Source: an uncultured Erysipelotrichaceae bacterium
Lineage (GTDB): Bacteria > Bacillota_I > Bacilli_A > Erysipelotrichales > Erysipelotrichaceae
DNA: 8,198 nt
Direction: 5' to 3'
NCBI GenBank assembly: GCA_902795875.1
Contig: CADBND010000165.1
Location: 1 to 8,198 of the forward strand
Below, in pieces: positions 1-7,400 of the stretch (positions are counted from its first letter, which is position 1; each line of letters begins with the position of its first letter). The notes beneath the pieces are model-generated. The model was not told where the DNA came from. It made no database searches and worked only from the letters and a program-made list of their open reading frames with translations. The translations under genes were made by a program, and so were the position numbers.

Positions 1-588
1 AGGAGAGTTGACCGGACGGGAGATAAGAAGATCAGGACATTCTTCTCAAGAATGTTTTATAAGATCATCAACTCCTTCTCAGATGTTCAGATGACGGATG
101 GTGCCGGCGATTACCGGCTCATGAAAAAAGAGATGGCGGATGCGATCATCTCCATGAGCGAATACAACCGTTTTTCCAAGGGCATTTTTTCCTGGATCGG
201 TTTCAAGACTTACTGGATCGATTATGAAAATGTCGAACGGATCGCAGGAAAGACTTCCTGGAGTTTTATCGGTCTAGTGAAATATGCGATCGACGGGATC
301 ATCAATTTCTCGAATGCGCCGCTTGACTTCGTAACGCTTGTCGGTTCGTTCATTACTTTTTTAGCTTTTATCTATCTGCTGTTTATCGTGATCAAATATG
401 CGATATATGGCGATCCTGTTCAGGGTTTTGCGACGACTGTCTGTGTCATCCTGATCATGGGTGGCATGCAGTTGTTTGCATTAGGCATCATCGGACAGTA
501 TATCGGCAAGACTTATATGGAGGTCAAAGACAGACCGCATTATATCGTTTCCGATTCCAATAAAAAAGATGTAAACAGAATAAGGTAA
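1..588 (+). CDS. GT2 family polyprenyl-phosphate sugar synthase (GtrB/DPM1-like), C-terminal part
   Basis: The gene enters from outside the window: the frame is open from base 1 (reading RRVDRTGDKK...) with no start codon, so 195 C-terminal residues are visible. Motifs typical of GtrB/YfdH/CsbB-type GT2 enzymes are seen: MTDGAGDYRL, a 'YNRFSKGIFSWIGF' block, an 'RIAGKTSW' block leading to an amphipathic 'KYAIDGIINFS' helix, then two membrane segments (about residues 108-133 and 142-165 of the visible part) and the closing 'GQYIGKTYMEVKDRPHYIV' segment. Enzymes of this family move a sugar from a nucleotide sugar to polyprenyl phosphate on the inner face of the membrane, giving a donor for side-chain addition outside. 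The catalytic N-terminal half is off the window, so the sugar cannot be guessed. The internal ATG at 52 is not the real start because homologous sequence continues upstream of it. The stop overlaps the next start by one base (TAATG), pointing to an operon. Confidence 0.9.
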   Translation, partial: RRVDRTGDKKIRTFFSRMFYKIINSFSDVQMTDGAGDYRLMKKEMADAIISMSEYNRFSKGIFSWIGFKTYWIDYENVERIAGKTSWSFIGLVKYAIDGIINFSNAPLDFVTLVGSFITFLAFIYLLFIVIKYAIYGDPVQGFATTVCVILIMGGMQLFALGIIGQYIGKTYMEVKDRPHYIVSDSNKKDVNRIR

Positions 589-1934
589 TGTGGGAGAGAT
601 TCAACAATAAAGATAACGCCAAGATGGCATTGAGCTTTGCGAATATATTTGTCTACGAGATCATCTTTTTAGCTACGCTCATGCTTGGATACATCAATTA
701 TTTCTTTTACTACTCCAATGGATATCTGGTGTTTTTTGGCATTTATCTGGTATTGCTGATCGCTTTTTCCAATTTGTTCTCCACATTCAGTTTCGGTGAT
801 ACGACGACGACCGATCTTTTCCTGTCGCAGTCACTGACGCATCTGTTTGTCAGTGTTCTGGTCTATCTGATCCTGTGTCTGATCACCTTGCGGCTGATCC
901 CGGCCGGACCGATCCTTCTGATGTTTCTCATACAGACGCTCTTATCGGCTTTATTGCTGTATCTGGAGAACAATTACATAAGAAGGAATTTTCCACCGGT
1001 CAAAGTGGTCGCTATCTATGGAGAATCACATTACAATCTGATTGGCAAGCTGAACAACATCAACGATCTGGCGATCAACGTCATCAAGACGATCGATCTC
1101 AAGGATCTGGATTATAAAAAAATAGACGAAGTATTAAAAGGAGCAGATGGCATCGTTACGCTGGATGTCCATCATGAGAACAAGAAGAAACTGTTCAAGG
1201 TCTGCTACGAAAGAAAGCTTCTGATCTACGATGTTCCCAGTATTACGGACATGCTTCTGGCTTCCAGCAATATCCTGCACATCGTGGATTCGCCGATCCT
1301 GAAGATAAACAAGTTCGGTCCGACGCAGATCGAAAGGATCATCAAGAGACTGATCGATATAATCGGTTCATTGATCTTGCTTGTACTTACCAGCCCGATC
1401 ATGCTGATCACAGCGATCGCGATCAAGATACAGGATGGTGGAGATATTCTGTATAAACAGACGAGACTTACCAGAGGAGAGAGTGAATTCAAGATCTTCA
1501 AGTTCCGTTCCATGATCATGAATGCGGAAAAGAATACGGGTGCTGTACTGGCGAAACAGAACGATGACCGTATCACGCCGGTCGGAAAGTTCATTCGCAA
1601 ATGTCGCATCGATGAACTGCCTCAGCTGATCAATATCTTCAAGGGAGACATGTCTTTCGTCGGTCCGCGTCCGGAAAGACCGGAGATCTATGATGAGATC
1701 TGCAAGAATATGCCGGAATTCCGTTATCGTCTGGTCGTGCAGGCGGGTCTGACCGGCTATGCCCAGGTCTATGGAAAATACAACACGTCGTTAAGAGATA
1801 AACTGCTGTTGGATCTTTACTATATTGAAAACTACAACGTTGTAGATGATATCAAACTCATTCTGCTGACGGTAAAGATCCTCTTCAATAAAGATTCTAC
1901 TGAAGGAGTATTGGACGATGATGGGAAGAAATAA
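588..1934 (+). CDS. Undecaprenyl-phosphate sugar-phosphate transferase (WcaJ/WbaP-type priming enzyme)
   Basis: This 448-residue protein has the layout of the large polytopic phosphoglycosyl transferases. It has about four N-terminal membrane segments (roughly 14-40, 46-66, 84-103, 107-127), a Rossmann-like middle region (about 136-235), and a C-terminal bacterial sugar transferase domain (about 250-448). In that domain I see a membrane-associated hairpin helix containing 'LTSP' (267-270), KFRSM (305-309), the Asp-Glu catalytic pair in IDELPQL (D342, E343), FVGPRPE (357-363) and GLTGYAQVYG (387-396). The family transfers a sugar-1-phosphate from a UDP-sugar to undecaprenyl phosphate and starts synthesis of a capsule, exopolysaccharide or wall glycan. 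The sugar cannot be predicted. The start at 588 overlaps the upstream stop by one base with only a weak AAGG in front, so translation is probably coupled. The 3' end overlaps the next gene by 17 bases. Confidence 0.94.
   Translation: MWERFNNKDNAKMALSFANIFVYEIIFLATLMLGYINYFFYYSNGYLVFFGIYLVLLIAFSNLFSTFSFGDTTTTDLFLSQSLTHLFVSVLVYLILCLITLRLIPAGPILLMFLIQTLLSALLLYLENNYIRRNFPPVKVVAIYGESHYNLIGKLNNINDLAINVIKTIDLKDLDYKKIDEVLKGADGIVTLDVHHENKKKLFKVCYERKLLIYDVPSITDMLLASSNILHIVDSPILKINKFGPTQIERIIKRLIDIIGSLILLVLTSPIMLITAIAIKIQDGGDILYKQTRLTRGESEFKIFKFRSMIMNAEKNTGAVLAKQNDDRITPVGKFIRKCRIDELPQLINIFKGDMSFVGPRPERPEIYDEICKNMPEFRYRLVVQAGLTGYAQVYGKYNTSLRDKLLLDLYYIENYNVVDDIKLILLTVKILFNKDSTEGVLDDDGKK
1903..1908 (+). 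promoter_or_regulatory. Ribosome binding site of the phosphoglycerol transferase gene
   Basis: AAGGAG lies inside the 3' end of the priming transferase gene, nine bases before the ATG at 1918. Two ATG codons stand in a row (1918 and 1921). The spacing favours 1918, which creates a 17-base overlap with the upstream gene. Confidence 0.75.
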
Positions 1935-3414
1935 GCCTGTTTTCTGGAAACGGGCTCTTTTTTGTATTCTGGTTTTCTTAAGTCTTGCCTGTATATTCGG
2001 CATTTTCTATGTGCACAGGAATTTCGTTCTGATCGGAACCAATCCGATCGCCCAGATCCTGTTCCATACTATCGTGCAGATCGACGGAGCCGATCCCGTA
2101 TTCATTAAAGGCATCGTGAGAGACATCGTCATCATTCCCTTGATCGGTACGGTCTTTGCTTACCTGCTGGTCTATGGTGATCTTGGGCCTTTGAAGAAGA
2201 TCCATGAAAAAGGCTTATTTGCCTGGCTTCGTAAATGGGGGCTTCCTCTTGCGGCGGCCGCTTTCATAATCTGTTTCACTGCCCTGAGTCTGTATCTCAG
2301 ATTGCCTGAATACATCCATGTTTATACAAGGACTTCCTCTTTGTATGAAGATGAGTATGTCGATCCCTCACAGGTGAAATTTGAGTTCCCTGAAAAGAAG
2401 CGGAATCTGATCTATATCTTTCTGGAATCGGTCGAGACCAGCGATTACAGCAAGGAACTGGGCGGAGCTTTGGATTATAACTGCATCCCTGAACTGTATG
2501 AGCTTGCGGAAGAAAATGTCACATTCAATAAGAACAAAGGATATGAAGTCGCTCCCGGTGCCAGCTGGACAGTCGCTTCGATGATCGCTCAAAGCAGCGG
2601 TATCCCGCTCAATATCCCGATCGGTGAAAATGATTTCGTCACCAGTAATAAATTCCTTCCGGGAGCCTATTCGTTAGGCGAGGTCCTGGAGAAAGCCGGT
2701 TATAATAACGAGCTTATATTAGGTTCTGATGCAGTCTTCTCAGGCCGGAAGTACTACTACGAGATGCATGGAAACTATACGATCCATGACTACAACTACT
2801 TCTGTGAAACGGAAAGATTTGATTCCGATCTGACAGAGTGGTGGGGCATGATCGACCGCTATCTTTGGGAACTGGCGAAAGAAGATGTGCTGGAACTTGC
2901 GGAAAAAGATGAACCGTTCAATTTGACATTGCTGACTGTGGATACCCACCATCAGGATGGCGTGGTCTGTCTCGATTGCAAGGACGAGTTCCCTGATCAA
3001 CTGGGAAATGTATATGCCTGCTCCAGCCGGAAGGTCGCTGACTTTGTGGACTGGTGCAAGCAGCAGGATTTCTATGAAAATACGACGATCGTGATCGTCG
3101 GCGATCATTGCAGCATGTCGACACATTTCAGTGAGGTGATCGGCAATTTCGACCGGAAGGCTTACTATACGATCATCAATCCGGCGAAAGAGAATAAGAA
3201 TACGAAAGACAGACAATTGTCGACTTTCGATTTCTATCCGACGACTTTGTCCGCAATGGGAGTCAGGTTTGATGGAAACAAACTGGGGTTAGGCGTCGAT
3301 CTGTTTTCAGGAGAAGATACGCTTTGCGAGAAATATGGCAAAGACGACTTCTTTGAACTGGTGAAACAGCATTCGACCTACTATGACAATAAGATACTGT
3401 ATGGTTTCGAATGA
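1918..3414 (+). CDS. OpgB/GacH-like membrane phosphoglycerol transferase (sulfatase/LTA synthase superfamily)
   Basis: This 498-residue protein has three predicted membrane segments (about 10-32, 65-87, 105-127) and an extracytoplasmic sulfatase-type domain (about 160-465). Visible active-site elements are the metal-binding Glu in IYIFLES (E170), the Thr nucleophile in the block PGASWTVASMIAQSSGIPL (T218), DTHH (342-345) and the metal-binding VGDH (D396, H397). The block around T218, the DTHHQDG motif with the following CxxC (351-354), and the late LGLG motif resemble E. coli phosphoglycerol transferase OpgB/MdoB more than the polymerising LtaS. Family members use phosphatidylglycerol to add glycerol phosphate to glycans; streptococcal GacH does this on the group A carbohydrate. 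Next to a GT2 and a priming transferase, the likely substrate is the locus's own surface glycan (inference). Another head group, such as phosphoethanolamine, cannot be excluded. No hairpin terminator is visible after the stop. Confidence 0.88.
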   Translation: MMGRNKPVFWKRALFCILVFLSLACIFGIFYVHRNFVLIGTNPIAQILFHTIVQIDGADPVFIKGIVRDIVIIPLIGTVFAYLLVYGDLGPLKKIHEKGLFAWLRKWGLPLAAAAFIICFTALSLYLRLPEYIHVYTRTSSLYEDEYVDPSQVKFEFPEKKRNLIYIFLESVETSDYSKELGGALDYNCIPELYELAEENVTFNKNKGYEVAPGASWTVASMIAQSSGIPLNIPIGENDFVTSNKFLPGAYSLGEVLEKAGYNNELILGSDAVFSGRKYYYEMHGNYTIHDYNYFCETERFDSDLTEWWGMIDRYLWELAKEDVLELAEKDEPFNLTLLTVDTHHQDGVVCLDCKDEFPDQLGNVYACSSRKVADFVDWCKQQDFYENTTIVIVGDHCSMSTHFSEVIGNFDRKAYYTIINPAKENKNTKDRQLSTFDFYPTTLSAMGVRFDGNKLGLGVDLFSGEDTLCEKYGKDDFFELVKQHSTYYDNKILYGFE

Positions 3415-3442
3415 TCGCTTTTATGTGAATTTATGGGATTAA

Positions 3443-3472
3443 TTGAAATTGAATATTTAAATCTTGTACAAT
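3443..3472 (+). promoter_or_regulatory. Predicted sigma-A promoter for the membrane protein-LCP unit
   Basis: A -35 box TTGAAA (3443-3448) is followed after 18 bases by a -10 box TACAAT (3467-3472), in AT-rich DNA between two genes. Transcription would start near 3479, leaving a short leader of about 26 bases before the ATG at 3505. No terminator separates this from the upstream genes, so read-through is also possible. Confidence 0.6.
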
Positions 3473-3504
3473 AGTAAAGGTATATTTTTTGAGAAAACAG
3501 AACT

Positions 3505-4413
3505 ATGGAAGAGAAGAAAAAACTTACATTAAAGAAAAAAAGAAAGACAGACAGCGGTAAAAAGTTCTTCAATAGAGACAGGAGGTTTTTACTGATGTTC
3601 CTGTTGATGATCCCATTTCTTGTTGCAATCGGCATTTTCTCATCGATTGTATATCGTGAAGGAAAGTCTCTGATAAATATGGCAAGCGGCAATCAGATCG
3701 TTGAGATCAAGCCGGAAAACGTCATTGAAGATGGCTGGTACATCTTAAGAGATAATGCCACGGATCTGCAGAAGGAATACTTCGCTCAGCTTAAGGATGC
3801 GATTGAAGGCGGGGAAGCGGATGGAACGACGAAGGCCGCACTGGTCGCACAGAACTATGTAGCGGATTTCTATACCTGGACAAACAAGCAGGGTCAATAC
3901 GATATTGGTGGCATGTATTATATTTACGACGGTGAATATAAGAACGGCGATCATTACCGTGAAAACGTCTATCTGAATGCCAGAAACGGTTTCTACAAGT
4001 ATCTGAGCACCTATGCGACGCAATATGGAAAAGAGAATCTGCTGGAAGTTGCGGATGTCGTCGTCACGAAATGTGAAAAGATGCCGCAGCCCTATGAGAT
4101 CTCCGTCCACGTCGAGAACCGTTTAGGTGATGATGGCGAATGGTACGACTATCGTGAAAACAAGACCTATGATGCATACAATGTGACTTGCACATGGACA
4201 TATAAAGATACAACAGCTCTTGATCTTAGCAAATTTGCCAACAAGATCAATCTGGCTATCATCGATCACGGTGATGAATTCCAGATCGTTGAAGCAAGCG
4301 AGAACGCAATTGACTCAAGAAAAGAATCGGACAGTACAAATGAAACTGAAACTATTGAGAACGAAGAAGAAACAGACGGAAGCGAAGAAGAGTACACAAG
4401 TACAGAAGGATAA
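3505..4413 (+). CDS. Single-pass membrane protein with extracytoplasmic domain, unknown function
   Basis: I do not recognise this 302-residue protein. It has a Lys/Arg-rich cytoplasmic head (1-27), one membrane helix (about 28-50), an outside domain of about 200 residues rich in Tyr and Trp (70-265), and an acidic Ser/Thr/Glu tail (268-302). The stretch AQNYVADFYTWTN (115-127) and the mixed alpha-beta look could fit an NTF2-like fold, but this is a guess. The positive head followed by a single helix puts the bulk outside the membrane. The gene is the first of a unit whose next gene encodes an LCP glycopolymer ligase, so a helper role at the wall is plausible. The ATG at 3505 has no Shine-Dalgarno sequence and follows an in-frame stop at 3490. 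An in-frame ATG at 3595 has a perfect AGGAGG, but starting there would remove the positive head and spoil the topology. I prefer 3505. Confidence 0.75.
   Translation: MEEKKKLTLKKKRKTDSGKKFFNRDRRFLLMFLLMIPFLVAIGIFSSIVYREGKSLINMASGNQIVEIKPENVIEDGWYILRDNATDLQKEYFAQLKDAIEGGEADGTTKAALVAQNYVADFYTWTNKQGQYDIGGMYYIYDGEYKNGDHYRENVYLNARNGFYKYLSTYATQYGKENLLEVADVVVTKCEKMPQPYEISVHVENRLGDDGEWYDYRENKTYDAYNVTCTWTYKDTTALDLSKFANKINLAIIDHGDEFQIVEASENAIDSRKESDSTNETETIENEEETDGSEEEYTSTEG
3580..3585 (+). promoter_or_regulatory. Internal Shine-Dalgarno-like AGGAGG before in-frame ATG 3595
   Basis: AGGAGG sits nine bases before an in-frame ATG at 3595, within the codons for the Arg-Arg pair at residues 26-27. It is a stronger initiation context than that of the annotated start at 3505. 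It could be coincidence of two AGG codons, or it could give a second, shorter product of 272 residues that begins at the membrane helix. Confidence 0.35.
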
Positions 4414-4486
4414 AGACCTTAAGACAGAAATAAATGAAGGTCAGTCCTTTTCAGCTTCTTCAGATGTCGCGAATAATGATAAGAAT

Positions 4487-7400
4487 ATGAACAGAAGTAA
4501 GATGACGAAACTGAAAAAGAGTAGGAAGCAGCCACAATGGTGGAGCAATTTCAAATCTTTACTGAAAAGAGTGAAATGGAAACAGGTCATTCCGCCTTTT
4601 GTATTGGTTATGGCTCACGTTACCATTTTGTTAGCTATTTTATGGTCATTCAGATATTATTCGATCTATCCGTCTTTGTTCGGAAGTGCCGTGGCAGTCA
4701 TCCTCTGCTTAATGGCGATCATCGATATCATCTTCTTTGTGGGATTCAATTATCGTGATACCGCATTGAAGACGATCTCTACCGTAATGGCAGTATTGCT
4801 TCTGCTGGGTGGAACGGTCGGATCTTATGCTTTTGCGAAAGCCAACAAGATCGTCAACAACGTTCTGGATGATGGCAAGAGCGATAAATATGAGACTTTC
4901 AGCGGTGTGTTTGTTTACTATCCAGACAACCCAAACAGTGAAAAGAAAAACTCATTCTCAACATTGAAAGATCTGACCGGCAAGAGTGTCGGTATGTTGA
5001 ATGAAACTTCAAACGGACTGACTTATATCGCTACTGATATCCTTTCGAAGGAAAAGGTCGATTACGGCACCGTATTCTACAATACCAATGCCGAACTGAT
5101 GCAGGCCTTATTGGATGGTGATGTCGATGCGATCGTCATCACTTCCGCCTACAGATCCATCTATAAGGGAGTCGAAGAGACGCCTGGTGAAGAGGGCGAA
5201 GCGGAAGTGGAAGAGGTCGAAGCTGAAGTCGAAGAAGAAACGACAGATATCGGCACTGAGATCACAGACGAAAATATCGAGGCGACAGATGAATCGCAGA
5301 TCCCGGAAAGCACCGTGGAAGAATCTCCTTTTACAAAGTATCTTCCTTATTTGGTAGATTTCTACAGTTTCGAACAGGAACTGAAAGTCGATACGCAAAG
5401 AAGTACCAAGAACCTCAGCACCGATCCGTTCAATGTCTTACTGATTGGTTATTCCAGAACGGATATCGGTTCTCTGATCGGTCTTGCGGACTCGATCATC
5501 CTGGCGACGATCAACCCGCAGACATATGAAGTCTCAATGACTTCGATCGCCCGTGACTCATTCGTTCCGATCCCTTGTTATGGCGATCAGTTAGATAAGA
5601 TCAACTCCGGAAGATCGACTTCCAGAGCTTGTTTCATCGAAACAGTTGAAAAGTTCATGGACATGGATATCGACTACTACATGGAACTTGACTATCTCGG
5701 ACTTGTCCAGATCGTCAACGTTATAGGCGGTATCTATATCAACAACCCTGTATCGTTTACTTTGGACGGTATTTACGTCCCAGCAGGTGAACATGTCTTT
5801 GCGGATGGACAGATGGCTTTACAGTTCTGCCGTGAAAGACATCACATGCCTAACGGTGACTTTGACCGTCAGCAGCACCAGAAAGAAGTCATCATTGAAA
5901 TAGCGAAAGCCTTCATTCAGTCAGGCAGTGTTGCTTTGCCACTAAAGGCAATGGAAGAAGCGTCTGAATGGATGTCTACGGATATGACGCTGTCGCAGTT
6001 GACGAGCTTATTCAATCTGTTGCTGAATACAAAGAATTTCACAAGTCTTGATACATTCGATCTGGTCGATTTCCAGAACTCGAGGATCACAGGCTATGGC
6101 GGCATCATGTATTATTCCTATTCGATGCGTCTGCCGTTATGGGTATATCTGATCTATCAGGGATCCTATGATGAATCAGTCAACCATATCAATAATGTTA
6201 TGGGCAACTATAAGACGATCAACCAGACTAAGAACCTGGAATTCTCGTTGGACAACGAGTATGAAAGACCGGCTCTGTTCTCTACGGATTATGAACATAA
6301 GTTCGTTTACGAACCAGATCCAATGCCTGCATACTGGGTATCTTTGGAAGGCATGTCCCAGAGTTCCGCACAGGCCTGGGCTTCTGCCAATGGTGTAAGC
6401 CTGAGTGTTAATACGATCCGTTCCGGTGATGCCGGATACAACAGCGCTTATGAAGGCCTTGTCGTATCGCAATCTCCGAGATATGGTTCACTTGTTTCCG
6501 ATTACAAGTCAGGTTCGATCACTGTTATGGGTCCTGCCCAGATCGATCCGGAGAAACAGGTTCCGGACTTCATCGATCACGGTTATAAGAAGGCTGTTGA
6601 ATGGGCTAGGGAACATTATGTTTCTTACAAGATCGACTTTGATACTGATGTATCTGGTAAGGTCGGCGATGTTGCCGCACAGACTCCTCCGGCAGGTACA
6701 TCGATCGATCGTGTTGATACTCTATATCTGACAGTCAAGGCTGGAATCCAGACGATCAAATTCAGTACTGATCATGGTTCAGCTCCGGATTCGATTGAAA
6801 TCATCACAGGAGACGATGATGTCAGCTTCAGAAGCCTCTCAAGCGTTACTGAATCCGATGGAAACAGATACGACTTCGTTGGCTGGTTCACGGAAAAGAG
6901 CGGCGGAACGCAGGTTTACAGCAGCTCCGATGTAAGTGGCAACGCTACGGTATACGCACATTGGGAAAAATACTGCGTTGAACATAAATGGAGCGAATGG
7001 ACACAAAAATCTGGTCCAAACTGTACACAAGACGGATATAAAGAACGTACTTGTTCTAATTGCGGCAAAACTGAAAGTCAGGCTATCCCAGCATTAGGAC
7101 ATGATTATAAGGAAACTTCTCGTAAAAATCCTACTTGTACAGAAGCCGGTTCTGTATCATATCAGTGTTCAAGATGTGACAGCAACTATTCCGAAGCTTT
7201 AGGAGCATTGGGACACGATTATAAAGAAACTTCTCGTACAAATCCAACTTGTACAGAAGCCGGCTCTGTATCATATCAGTGTTCAAGATGTGACAGCAAC
7301 TATTCCGAAACTTTGGATCCTTTAGGACATGATTGGGTTGTCGGAACCCCGCCAACATGCAGTTCTGAAGGCAAGTATGTATGTAGCCGATGCGGAGCGG

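Noticed and set aside
52..54. ATG at 52 as start of the first gene
   Set aside because: The frame is open to base 1 and the upstream residues fit the GT2 family, so the real start is outside the window.
875..1117. 80-codon plus-strand open frame within the priming transferase gene
   Set aside because: Embedded in a well-supported gene in another frame, with low-complexity polar sequence and no homology that I recognise.
2740..3216. 158-codon open frame on the minus strand inside the phosphoglycerol transferase gene
   Set aside because: It lies fully opposite a gene with clear family motifs, has no ribosome binding site that I can see and no recognisable protein; it is a shadow of the real frame.
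4220..4486. LCP gene starting at 4220 or fused to the upstream gene by frameshifting
   Set aside because: The overlap part is the Lys-rich shadow of an acidic tail. The upstream tail is outside the membrane while the LCP head is inside, so a direct fusion would break the topology. No clear slippery site with a stimulator was seen.
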